Source: Polaribacter sp. Hel1_85 (GTDB taxonomy: Bacteria; Bacteroidota; Bacteroidia; Flavobacteriales; Flavobacteriaceae). Taken from it: 64,000 nt of DNA. Of the stretch, positions 37,701-44,745 are shown one piece after another; the first letter of the stretch is position 1; every line of letters begins with the position of its first letter. The translations under genes were made by a program, and so were the position numbers. The notes below the pieces were generated by a model that had not been told where the DNA came from, searched no databases, and worked only from the letters and a program-made list of their open reading frames with translations. The stretch spans positions 439,001 through 503,000 of the forward strand of contig NZ_JPDS01000002.1 in NCBI RefSeq assembly GCF_000766795.1. The letters run 5' to 3'.

Positions 37701-37954
37701 ACATACTCAACACCTTTAATATTAGAAATTAATTTCTCTAAAGGTTTTACAACTCTATTTTCTACTTCTGTAGGACTTGCACCTGGATAACCCACAAAAA
37801 TATCTGCCATTGGCACATCAATTTGCGGCTCTTCTTCTCTAGGAATTAAAAACGAAGCATATACACCAACAACCATAAAAACGATCATTAGCAATACTGT
37901 AAGTTTAGATCCTATAAAGACTTTTGCAATTTTACCAGCTAAACCTTCTTTCAT
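34760..37954 (-). CDS. RND efflux permease
   Basis: 1064 residues, full length for the AcrB/MdtB class. First membrane helix about 13-33, then the porter motif YPGASPTEVENRV; TM4 region FVTGIVVDDSIIIAENM carries the proton-relay acidic pair; duplicated second half with GSNMADIQVNLV and GIMVRNSVLLIDF. With the MFP and TolC genes directly upstream it makes a complete tripartite pump across the envelope. The substrate is unknown; the SQR-like neighbour and DUF2892 partner hint at sulfur- or respiration-related compounds. Confidence 0.93.
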   Translation of the reverse strand: MKEGLAGKIAKVFIGSKLTVLLMIVFMVVGVYASFLIPREEEPQIDVPMADIFVGYPGASPTEVENRVVKPLEKLISNIKGVEYVYATAMNEKAMVIVQFYVGEDIERSFVKLYNEINKHMDQMPAGVTFPLVKTRAIDDVPMLGLTLWSENYNDYQISQMAQELETEIKKVNDVSITHKIGGRNRQLRVVLDKDKLAASGLDFLSVSEMIKANNTQLSSGSFDKNDTEFLVNTGKFLASVTDVENLVVGVQQNQPIYLKQIASIVDGPEIPQNYVSLGFGQASDKSQTYKSEYPAVTISVAKRKGADAMKIAEVVLDKVAHLRTTLIPDDVHVEVTRNYGETASHKVSELLLHLIGSIFAVTLVVMLAMGWRGGLVVFLSVPITFALTLLSYYMLDYTLNRITLFALVFVTGIVVDDSIIIAENMHRHFKMKRLPFKQAALYAINEVGNPTILATFTVIASVLPMAFVSGLMGPYMAPMPIGASIAMILSLFVALTITPYLGYIFLREKDKKGGEEKVEKPLEETFIYKVYNKFERPLIENKTKRWLFLGGTFFVLMATMVLFFTNSVAVKMLPFDNKNEFQVVVDMPEGTTLERTGVVTQEIAQYLSTRPEVVNYQNYIGTSAPITFNGLVRHYDLRGGSNMADIQVNLVDKAERDIQSHGIAKLLRPEIQKIAKKYNANVKLVEVPPGPPVLSTIVAEVYGPDYKKQIEVANSVQNILNNTDDVVDVDLMVEADQKEYQFEIDKEKAMLYGVAPQQIAYTMNMALSNSPITNLYDEDAVNQVGLVLSLDEKEKSTISDISQLKVKSKLGIMVPIADLVEIKETIAEKSIFRKNQKRVVYVMADMAGELESPAYAILGMEEKLNKIELPEGYKLNEMYLGQPDFEDDYTVKWDGEWQITLEVFRDLGIAFLGAIILIYILIVGWFQNFKAPVVMMVAIPLSLIGIILGHWIMGAFFTATSFIGMIALAGIMVRNSVLLIDFINLRLEEGVPLKQAAIEAGAVRTTPILLTAGTVVIGAFVILFDPIFQGLAISLMGGTIVSTVLTLLVVPLVYYMIEKKNYK

Positions 37955-37970
37955 TTTTTTTTATTTTTTT

Positions 37971-38054
37971 GGGCGTTTTAACAGGCTATCCATTTCAATC
38001 TTTTTTTGCCATAAATGGCAGCAAAAAAAGGATTTCCATTGCTATCCTTAACGC
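37971..38054 (-). repeat. Dispersed intergenic repeat, family 1, copy B
   Basis: Read on the minus strand it runs from GCGTTAAGGAT to CTGTTAAAACGCCC like copy A at 6687-6761. The outer blocks are conserved; the centre differs and holds a TGCCAT-TT-ATGGCA palindrome. It fills almost all of the 110-base space between the MFP and RND genes, inside an operon. Confidence 0.75.
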
Positions 38055-38064
38055 GGAATGTTAG

Positions 38065-39144
38065 TTATTGAATTGTAATTTTTGCTCCGTTAAATAATTT
38101 TCCTTCAGCAGAAACTATATAAGATTCATCTGCATTTAAACCAGATAAAACTTCAACTTCATTTCCGTAAGTTCTACCTAAGCGTAACCAACGCAACATT
38201 GCTGTATTACTTTCACTTACCGTATAAACTCCAGATAATTGTCCGTTTTTAACTACTGCTTTTGTAGGAATTAAAACCAACTCAGATTTTACTTTTCTTT
38301 CTACAGGAAACTGAACCGTAGAAAACATACCAGATAAAATATGAACATCTGTTTTTTCTAAAACAATTTTTACTAAATATTGTCCTCCAGTATTTTTTGC
38401 AGAAGTACTTACTTCACTAACTTTTCCTTTAATCGTTTTATGTATCGATTTTACAAGAACATTAACTGTTGCTCCTTTTTTAATCTGAGAAATTTCAGAT
38501 TCTGGCACCATTGCAATCACTTCAAAATCTTTAGCTGTTTCTAAACTAATTAATGGCATTCCTGGGTTTGCCATATCTCCATTTTCTACATTTTTACTGG
38601 TAATTACTCCACTAAATGGAGCAGTAATATTAGAATAGGTAAACTGAGCATTAATCTCTTTTTTCATTTGATTTGCAGATTCTAAACCTGCTTTTGCCAT
38701 TTCGTAATTTGCAGTCATGTCATCCATTTCTTTTTGAGTAACACTGTTACTTGCAAATAAATTTTTAAAACGATTGTAATTCTTTTCTGCATTTTTAAAA
38801 GCAGCTTTCGCCTTAATAACTCCTGCATTTACCTGCCCTTTTTTGGCTTGTAAATCAGTATTATTAATAGAAACTAACAACTGACCTTTTCTTACTTTAT
38901 CGCCAACATTTACGTGTACTTTTTTTACGTAACCCATCATTCTAGTACTTAAATCTGTACTATTTGCTGCTTGTATTTTACCACTTACAGACAAAAACTG
39001 ACTATTGTTATTTACTGCAACTTTACTAATGGTAATTTTAATTGCAGGTGTAGTATCTATTGCTGCTTTTTTTTCTTCGCTACCACAACTCACTATAAAT
39101 AATGATAAAGCGATTAGTGTAATTATGTTGATATATTTTTTCAT
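38065..39144 (-). CDS. RND periplasmic adaptor (membrane fusion lipoprotein)
   Basis: 359 residues. Lipoprotein signal ending in LFIVSCGSE (Cys about 20). Barrel-sandwich hybrid halves with MGYVKKVHVNVGDKVRKGQ and NITAPFSGVITSKNVENGD, coiled hairpin between (about 100-165), and a C-terminal membrane-proximal domain. Bridges the RND permease and TolC. Confidence 0.92.
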   Translation of the reverse strand: MKKYINIITLIALSLFIVSCGSEEKKAAIDTTPAIKITISKVAVNNNSQFLSVSGKIQAANSTDLSTRMMGYVKKVHVNVGDKVRKGQLLVSINNTDLQAKKGQVNAGVIKAKAAFKNAEKNYNRFKNLFASNSVTQKEMDDMTANYEMAKAGLESANQMKKEINAQFTYSNITAPFSGVITSKNVENGDMANPGMPLISLETAKDFEVIAMVPESEISQIKKGATVNVLVKSIHKTIKGKVSEVSTSAKNTGGQYLVKIVLEKTDVHILSGMFSTVQFPVERKVKSELVLIPTKAVVKNGQLSGVYTVSESNTAMLRWLRLGRTYGNEVEVLSGLNADESYIVSAEGKLFNGAKITIQ

Positions 39145-39197
39145 TTTTATTGGTTTTATTTTTACTGAAAACTGTGACAGCTTACTGCCAACTCTTT

Positions 39198-40508
39198 CTA
39201 TTCTTTGGTTAAAAATTCTAAATAAGTTTGTGTAAAATTGTATTCGAAAATTGTTTGATAATATTCTAATTGCTTTTGTGCAAATTGAGTTTCTGCTATT
39301 AATAAATCTGATGTTTTTTCTAAACCTTCTTTAAATCTATTTTTTCTAATTCTTAAAGATTCTTCAGATTGTTGAACAGCTAAACTTGTTAATTCTAATC
39401 TATTTTTAGCATCTACTAATTGACGTTTTACTTTGTTTAATTCTAAATTGCTTTTAGATACATACTGATTGTATTCTAACTTAGATTTTTCAAATTCTGC
39501 TTTACTTTTTTGTGCTTTTCCAAAACGTTTAGAACCTTTAAAAATATCCCAGCTTAATTGAGCACCAATTAAATATCCATTTGCATTACCTTGAAACACT
39601 TTATTATCATACATTTCATAACTACCAAAAGCATTTAAACGAGGTAAAAAAGCCATTTTATCAGCTTTATTCATTGCTTCATATGCTTTAGAAGCTAAAT
39701 GCATAGCTTTAATATCTGACCTGTTTTCAGAAATAATTTTATCATCTGTATTAAAACTAGCTACAATTAAACTTTCTGTTGGCTTATAAACCACATCACT
39801 TTCATCATTCATTAAAAAAGACAAATAATTTGAGGCGTTTTGCACATTACTTTTTGCTGTCTGTAACTGATTTTTAACTTCAATAACTCGTATTTCAACA
39901 TTTAAAACATCTGCACGTTGTAAAAAGCCTTGTTTAAAACTATTATCGGCCATTTGTTTATTTGCATTTGCAGCTTCTAACGCTTTTTCTAATACAGTAA
40001 CTGCTTTATATGCTAATTGAAGTTGCATGTATGCTTTTTCAACTTCAAAAACTAAATAATCTTGAGTACGTTCAGTTTTTAAAGACATTGCTTCCATTTT
40101 AGATTTGGCTGCTTTTCTTTGAAAAAAGCCGTCTAAATTTATTAAAGGTTGCTGAATTTCTACTTTCGTCGCAAAATTTCTAGTAGTTGTTGGGTCATTT
40201 AATAATGCAGGATTAAAATCATTCTGAGTTAAAATTTCTTGATTTAATTTAGAACCAAATGCCATTAAAGGGTTTGTAGTTGAAATACCTGTATGACTCG
40301 CTGTAATGTTTGGTAAAAACACTGCATTTGTTTGATTATAATCTGCTTTTGCAGCATTAAATTCCTTTTTAGAAATCTTAATAGTTGTATTATTTTCTTC
40401 AACTTTTGTTAAAACCTCATTTTTTGAAATCGATTTTATTTCTTGTGCTTGAAAAAACAATGTGCTTCCAATCAAGAAAAGTATAGTTATGTATATTCTA
40501 TTTTTCAT
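39198..40508 (-). CDS. TolC-family outer membrane efflux protein
   Basis: 436 residues. Signal peptide about 1-21 (FFQAQ). Two alpha-helical hairpin repeats typical of OEP, with NGYLIGAQLSWDIFKGSKR in the barrel region of the second repeat. First gene of the tolC-MFP-RND-PII-DUF2892 operon and directly downstream of two candidate Crp/Fnr-type promoters. Confidence 0.9.
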   Translation of the reverse strand: MKNRIYITILFLIGSTLFFQAQEIKSISKNEVLTKVEENNTTIKISKKEFNAAKADYNQTNAVFLPNITASHTGISTTNPLMAFGSKLNQEILTQNDFNPALLNDPTTTRNFATKVEIQQPLINLDGFFQRKAAKSKMEAMSLKTERTQDYLVFEVEKAYMQLQLAYKAVTVLEKALEAANANKQMADNSFKQGFLQRADVLNVEIRVIEVKNQLQTAKSNVQNASNYLSFLMNDESDVVYKPTESLIVASFNTDDKIISENRSDIKAMHLASKAYEAMNKADKMAFLPRLNAFGSYEMYDNKVFQGNANGYLIGAQLSWDIFKGSKRFGKAQKSKAEFEKSKLEYNQYVSKSNLELNKVKRQLVDAKNRLELTSLAVQQSEESLRIRKNRFKEGLEKTSDLLIAETQFAQKQLEYYQTIFEYNFTQTYLEFLTKE

Positions 40509-40529
40509 TTATTCTTTAATTATCTGGTA

Positions 40530-40573
40530 CAAAAGTATGATGAGAATAAATGTCTATTTGTAACTAATGTTAC
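40530..40573 (-). promoter_or_regulatory. GTAAC-N4-GTTAC dyad and -7 box before the RND operon
   Basis: Perfect dyad GTAACATTAGTTAC (40560-40573, minus strand). The -7 box TACTTTTG (40530-40537) starts exactly 29 bases after the centre, 21 bases before the tolC ATG. This is the spacing of a class II Crp/Fnr-type activator site. Confidence 0.7.
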
Positions 40574-40674
40574 TTGGGGAACTCCTACCTTTTATCAAAG
40601 GTTCTTTTTTAGATTAAATAAAAAGATATTAATAATGGGTATATAATTACAAAAGCAAATACTCAAATTACTAT

Positions 40675-40718
40675 TAAAAGTATGTCTTAAAAAGAAAAGT
40701 TACAATGACCTAAATCAG
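40675..40718 (-). promoter_or_regulatory. Second, Fnr-like promoter upstream of the RND operon
   Basis: Minus strand CTGATTTAGGTCAT (40705-40718) matches TGA-N6-TCA. TACTTTTA (40675-40682) starts 29 bases after its centre. A transcript from here would have a leader of about 160 bases before tolC. No short gene was found in 40574-40674. Confidence 0.55.
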
Positions 40719-40833
40719 GCAAAAGAAATTAAAATACTATTTTTTATTATAATCTAGAGTAAAGTGTTTTTATTCTCTAACATTTATGGAATTAAAAAGA
40801 AATAATATAAACCTAAATGTTACTTAGTAAAAC

Positions 40834-40866
40834 AAAAAAAGAGAGCATAAAGCTCTCTTTTTTTTT
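40834..40866 (-). terminator. Intrinsic terminator of the candidate small RNA
   Basis: AAAGAGAGC-TTTAT-GCTCTCTTT stem with a following T-run on the minus strand; A-run on the other side makes it work in both directions. Confidence 0.8.
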
Positions 40867-40901
40867 AAGATATTGAACCACCAATATCTTTAACCAACCA
40901 A

Positions 40902-40922
40902 AACTGACAACCACATCAGTTA
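40902..40922 (+). repeat. 22-base hairpin motif, copy 1
   Basis: ACTGACAACCACATCAGT, a short stem with an AACCACA loop (GTGGTT on the minus strand), inside the candidate small RNA. Nearly identical to 41297-41317. Confidence 0.6.
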
Positions 40923-40970
40923 AATTATCTAGAGCCTCTTTTAAATAAAGGTCTCTATCTATATTTTAAA

Positions 40971-41014
40971 TAAAGGTACTACCAATAAAAAAACTATACT
41001 GTAACTAATGTTAC
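40971..41014 (-). promoter_or_regulatory. GTAAC dyad and -7 box driving the candidate small RNA
   Basis: Perfect dyad GTAACATTAGTTAC (41001-41014). TACCTTTA (40971-40978) starts 29 bases after the centre. No protein gene follows; the terminator is about 105-135 bases downstream. Confidence 0.6.
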
Positions 41015-41025
41015 ATTAAGAATAA

Positions 41026-41140
41026 TTATAGTTTTATTTTTTTCTCTATAATAATTGAATTGTTTTTAAAAATTAAAATATACTCACCAGAAGCCATTTT
41101 TGATACATCAAAAAGGATTGTTTTTAAAATAAAGAGTGGT
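41026..41140 (-). pseudogene. Remnant C-terminus of a T9SS cargo gene
   Basis: Read on the minus strand, the frame LKTILFDVSKMASGEYILIF ... EKKIKL-stop nearly copies the last 36 residues of the kelch T9SS protein at 43117 (LKTIPLDLSKMASGEYILVF ... EKKIIKL). It is cut off upstream by a stop at about 41146. Similarity also continues past the stop into the GTAAC dyad, so a segment from coding end into the downstream region was duplicated, or an older tandem gene was deleted. The stretch 41147-41296 holds no recognised gene. Confidence 0.75.
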
Positions 41141-41296
41141 AATTATTTAGCTATTACAAATAGAACAACTTTAAAAACATATAAATAACGCCAAAGATCT
41201 AATAGAAATTTGTTTCTAAATCTTCTTTAACTAAAATATCATCAATAATTAACTCTGATTTGTTTTGTGGTAAAACTAGGTTTGAAGCAAATAAAA

Positions 41297-41317
41297 ACTG
41301 ATAACCACATCAGCTTA
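41297..41317 (+). repeat. 22-base hairpin motif, copy 2
   Basis: AACTGATAACCACATCAGCTTA differs from copy 1 at two or three bases. It overlaps the stop codon of the small membrane peptide gene and could form a hairpin right after it. Confidence 0.6.
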
Positions 41318-41446
41318 CTTTCTAGTTCCCCCATGTCCTCCAGCTACAACAACCATTATTTTTATACTTAAATAAATGAATTTGAAAAACTGAATGATTG
41401 GATTCTTCATTTTAAATTTTTGATATTTTGATATTCTTTGTGTCAT
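41315..41446 (-). CDS. Small membrane peptide after the SQR-like gene, 43 residues
   Basis: ATG at 41446 starts MTQRISKYQKFK and continues in frame through a second ATG at 41410 (MKNPIIQFFKFIYLS). A single hydrophobic helix follows (about 17-34), then a glycine/histidine end AGGHGGTRK. Either start is possible; the second gives 31 residues. The gene lies 57 bases after the SQR-like stop on the same strand and is likely co-transcribed. The GGHGGTR tail looks conserved in character, perhaps for metal or quinone-site contact, but I cannot name a family. Confidence 0.55.
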   Translation of the reverse strand: MTQRISKYQKFKMKNPIIQFFKFIYLSIKIMVVVAGGHGGTRK

Positions 41447-41503
41447 AATATTTTGCTTTTTTTATAGATAAATCTTTCAGCGTTTAGATTTATACTTTGA
41501 TTC

Positions 41504-42961
41504 TTATTCAGGAATCAACCACCAAAACGGTTTCATCTTCGCTTTATAAATAAAAGCATAATGCAAGGCGAGTTTAAGCCAATGACCTGCTAAACCTATA
41601 TCTCCAAAGGTTTTTCCTAATTGTCTACCTTGAGTATTTGGATATTTCTCATAATCTGGAACAATTGGAAATGTTGTTATACTAACTCCACTTCCTGATG
41701 CTAATCCATAACCCGCAGAAGCAATACAAGCTGCTCCCATATTTCCCATAGAACCTTTATGGTTTAGTGATTCTTTTCCATTTTTTATAGAATCTATAAT
41801 ATTATCTGCCACTAATTTTGCAGTAATACCAGAAGGCATTCCTGTTCTTGGTGGTGCAGGTGAAATAATGGTTCCGTTTTTACTTTTTCTAGGTTTAGAA
41901 ATTGCATGTGGAGGTGCAAATGCAATTCCTGGTGCAAAAATATTTTTATAACTTGGGTTTTGATACGTTTCTGGCCAATCTTTAACCGACCATTCTTCAT
42001 ATGGTTTTTCAGTATAATCTGCATCAACAATCATAAAACCTTTAAAAAGTTTCTCTGTAATTTCTTTTTCATTTTTATCATAAGCTTTAAAACCATGACC
42101 AGAAAATGAAGGAATTAACATTGCAAAATCATACGTTTCTGTTTTATAATCACCTTCAAGGTTTTCATAATATGCTACGCCATCTTCAATTTTGTTAACT
42201 CCAGCTCCAAGTATCCATTTAATATCTCTGTCTTCAAAAATAATTTCTACCAACTCACTAGATTTCATTGTTAAACTCCCATAACTTAGAAGCATTCCAT
42301 CCATTCCAAAATCACCTAATTTATGCTCATTTGCTATCCAAGTGATTTCTGCCATATCACGTACATTGTGCCTGCGTAATTCTTGTTCTACATTTAAAAT
42401 ATATTCAAAAGCGGCTCCTTGACAGGTAGATTTTCCATGACCTGTACCAATAAGAATCTTCACCTTCTTACCTTTTTTCATTTCTTTAATTAAGGAATCT
42501 AAGGCTGCCCATGCATGATCTGCATGTGTGTAAGTACAAACAGAAAAAGCTTTGTTTTTCCCTGGAATTAAACCTTCAGTAGCTTTAAAATTAAGTTTTG
42601 GTCCTGTAGCATTTATTAAATAATCGTAGGTTACTTTTTCTTGTTTCCCTTTGTTTTCTCCAACCACATATTCTGCTAAAATATAGGGTTTTTCTTCTTC
42701 TATATCTCCTTCAGGAAAAAACGAAATTGCTTTTGCTTGTTTATAACCAATACCTTTCTTTTTATATAAAGGAGCTAGTGGAAAGTAGATGCTTTCAGAT
42801 TTCATTCTACCAATTCCAACCCAAATATTAGAAGGAATCCATTGATAATTACTATTTGGAGAAACGACAACAACTTCATGATCTTTAGACAACTTTCTTC
42901 TTAAATGAGAAGCAGCAACGTGACCAGAAATTCCTGCTCCTAAAATGACAATTTTAGACAT
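41504..42961 (-). CDS. Sulfide:quinone reductase-like FAD oxidoreductase
   Basis: 485 residues. FAD-binding Rossmann start KIVILGAGISGHVAASHLRR, a second dinucleotide region around LIGTGHGKSTCQGAAFEY, and the C-terminal GMPSGITAKLVADNI typical of SQR and type II NADH dehydrogenases. Cysteines in SVCTYTH, STCQGAA and GAACIASAG could include the redox pair. The C-terminus ends in an amphipathic/hydrophobic stretch (KPFWWLIPE) suited to membrane binding. Probably oxidises sulfide or persulfide and reduces quinone; it is longer than the usual 400-430 residues, so the exact class is open. Fnr-like promoter upstream. Confidence 0.78.
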   Translation of the reverse strand: MSKIVILGAGISGHVAASHLRRKLSKDHEVVVVSPNSNYQWIPSNIWVGIGRMKSESIYFPLAPLYKKKGIGYKQAKAISFFPEGDIEEEKPYILAEYVVGENKGKQEKVTYDYLINATGPKLNFKATEGLIPGKNKAFSVCTYTHADHAWAALDSLIKEMKKGKKVKILIGTGHGKSTCQGAAFEYILNVEQELRRHNVRDMAEITWIANEHKLGDFGMDGMLLSYGSLTMKSSELVEIIFEDRDIKWILGAGVNKIEDGVAYYENLEGDYKTETYDFAMLIPSFSGHGFKAYDKNEKEITEKLFKGFMIVDADYTEKPYEEWSVKDWPETYQNPSYKNIFAPGIAFAPPHAISKPRKSKNGTIISPAPPRTGMPSGITAKLVADNIIDSIKNGKESLNHKGSMGNMGAACIASAGYGLASGSGVSITTFPIVPDYEKYPNTQGRQLGKTFGDIGLAGHWLKLALHYAFIYKAKMKPFWWLIPE

Positions 42962-42981
42962 TTTGATTGATTTGATGCTAA

Positions 42982-43025
42982 CAAAATTACTTTAAGAAAT
43001 TACAAACTAAAATGACTTAGATCAT
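42982..43025 (-). promoter_or_regulatory. Fnr-like dyad and -7 box before the SQR-like gene
   Basis: Minus strand ATGATCTAAGTCAT (43012-43025), a 12-of-14 palindrome. TAATTTTG (42982-42989) starts 29 bases after the centre, 20 bases before the ATG. Confidence 0.75.
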
Positions 43026-43091
43026 TTAAAGTAACTTGTTGAATAACTTATAATTAACCCATTAATATTACTTTTTAAATATTAACTCACA

Positions 43092-43105
43092 GTAACTTTT
43101 GTTAT
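43092..43105 (-). promoter_or_regulatory. GTAAC-type dyad between the kelch T9SS and SQR-like genes
   Basis: ATAACAAAAGTTAC on the minus strand, one base off the dyad. A weak box TAATATTA begins 28 bases after its centre (43063-43070), about 100 bases before the SQR-like ATG. It may be a second, poorer promoter for that gene. Confidence 0.4.
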
Positions 43106-43116
43106 ATTAAAAATAA

Positions 43117-44727
43117 TTAAAGTTTAATTATTTTTTTCTCTATAATATTAGAATTATTATTAAATACTAAAATATACTCCCCAGAAGCCATTTTTGATAG
43201 ATCTAAAGGGATTGTTTTTAAACCAATAGTATTATTAATTTTTATCGATTTTACTTTTACTCCTAAAATGTTAAAAACTTCCAAAATACTTGATTCTGTA
43301 TTTGGGATAAACACATCAATTGAAAAAATATCTTTTGATGGATTTGGATATATTTTTAGATTATAAATATTACTTTTAGTTAACTCTACTTCATCTGTGC
43401 TTAATGTTGTTTTATTAATAAACACCTTAAAAGCTAAACTACTTGCACTACTTTGTGTACCATCATTTATAAAGAAAATATTTTCTTGGGTACTTTCAAT
43501 ACCACCAAAAATATAACCTACTAATGTTTTACCAACTTGCAAATTATTAATGTCTACAATTTCATCAGTTAGGTAATTTGAATTCTTATTTATTGGAATA
43601 AACTCTGCTCCAGTACCTAAAAGTGTTGGCATTTCTATATCTAAACTACTTTCTATCATAGAACCATCACTAAACCTAGAAACTTTACTTATGGTTTTTA
43701 CAAATGGTACTTCATCATCTTGTATTAGATTATCATTTTCATCAAGTTTATATTGGCTCATTCCTCCAAAAAACAAGGTATGCATCGTATTATTATCAGT
43801 ATCATAAATTGGAATTTTAGCACTGTGATATTGACTTAAATATTGATTAAATGTATTGTTTACAGTATAACCAGAAGCAGTAACATCTACTGTGTTTAAC
43901 CAAGGAATATTGGCTGTATGTTGAAAAACACCACTAAACATGGTAAACCCTTTTGTTCCATCAGGAAAAATTTGTGGTGCCATATTATAATCTCTTCTAT
44001 GTAAATTATCAGTGTCATTTTGTGCTAAATAATTTACAATTGAAAGGTTTGTACCATCATCATTAATTTTAAAAGTTCTAATTTCATCTGTATATTCCTG
44101 AATAAAACCAGGTCCATTACTTGGCCCCATAGGATTATATTGACCTTCAAAATACTGTCCGCCACACAAATAAAACACATCATCTAACCAACCTAAATGC
44201 CCACCAGTAACTGCCAAATTTGTATTTGAAATTTGTCTAAAAAAAGGAGTTATAGTTGTTCCGTTAATTACGGAATTAGATAAACCATCAACATCAACAG
44301 CAGTTAATTTATCGTACGTAACATGATCATTTTCTGTTGTACTAAAACCATAACCACCAATAATGTAAAGTGTATTTTCTTTTTGATAAAACTCTTGATT
44401 AGTAGATTGTAATTGTTCGAAAATTGACGTTTGTAAAACACTAATAGAAGTACTCCAAGTTTTATTATTAATTGGATCTACAACAAAAATATTTTTATTA
44501 TTATCATTTTCAAGAAAAGATGCAAAAGGTTGTCTTTGATGTAATCCATCAATTCTTCCTCCAATAATTATCCATTTTCCATCGGTGGTTTTTCCCCAAG
44601 AGAAAGAATGAATATTTGGTGCATTTTCAATAATTAAAGGTTCTATTTCAACTGTAAATTGGTCTTGTGAAAATGAATTTACAGCTGCTAATAAAAAGAC
44701 AGCTAATACTACATATATTTTCTTCAT
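43117..44727 (-). CDS. Secreted kelch-like T9SS cargo protein
   Basis: 536 residues. Signal peptide about 1-20 (VNSFSQ). Repeated blades with glycine pairs and aromatic residues (GKWIIIGGRIDG, NTLYIIGGYGFS, DVFYLCGGQYFEG, HTLFFGGMSQYK, LVGYIFGGIES) form a kelch-type beta-propeller (about 35-440). The end (about 460-536) is a T9SS type A sorting domain from IYPNPSKDIF to EKKIIKL. Likely surface-exposed; the role is unknown, but control by a GTAAC dyad links it to the redox genes. A remnant of its tail lies at 41026. Confidence 0.82.
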   Translation of the reverse strand: MKKIYVVLAVFLLAAVNSFSQDQFTVEIEPLIIENAPNIHSFSWGKTTDGKWIIIGGRIDGLHQRQPFASFLENDNNKNIFVVDPINNKTWSTSISVLQTSIFEQLQSTNQEFYQKENTLYIIGGYGFSTTENDHVTYDKLTAVDVDGLSNSVINGTTITPFFRQISNTNLAVTGGHLGWLDDVFYLCGGQYFEGQYNPMGPSNGPGFIQEYTDEIRTFKINDDGTNLSIVNYLAQNDTDNLHRRDYNMAPQIFPDGTKGFTMFSGVFQHTANIPWLNTVDVTASGYTVNNTFNQYLSQYHSAKIPIYDTDNNTMHTLFFGGMSQYKLDENDNLIQDDEVPFVKTISKVSRFSDGSMIESSLDIEMPTLLGTGAEFIPINKNSNYLTDEIVDINNLQVGKTLVGYIFGGIESTQENIFFINDGTQSSASSLAFKVFINKTTLSTDEVELTKSNIYNLKIYPNPSKDIFSIDVFIPNTESSILEVFNILGVKVKSIKINNTIGLKTIPLDLSKMASGEYILVFNNNSNIIEKKIIKL

Positions 44728-44745
44728 AACTTATTCCTTAACAAA

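Larger units (their letters stand above)
40834..40966 (-). ncRNA. Candidate small RNA of about 130 nt
   Basis: A minus-strand unit between a promoter (GTAAC dyad plus TACCTTTA, 40971-41014) and a strong terminator (40834-40866), in a gene-free space. It can fold into hairpins AGAG-x-CCT...AGG-x-CTCT, ACTGA-TGTGGTTG-TCAGT and AAGATATTG-GTGGTT-CAATATCTT. The last two expose similar GTGGTT loops. No long reading frame is present; only an eight-codon MWLSV-type frame. Evidence is structural and positional only. Confidence 0.5.

Noticed and set aside
40801..40833. GTTAC-TTAGTAAA read as another GTAAC-type dyad
   Set aside because: Half-sites are in the wrong order and the spacing differs; no -7 box at 29 bases.
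43029..43042. GTAACTTGTTGA near the SQR-like promoter as a further dyad
   Set aside because: Only two bases between half-sites, so it does not fit the N4 dyad.
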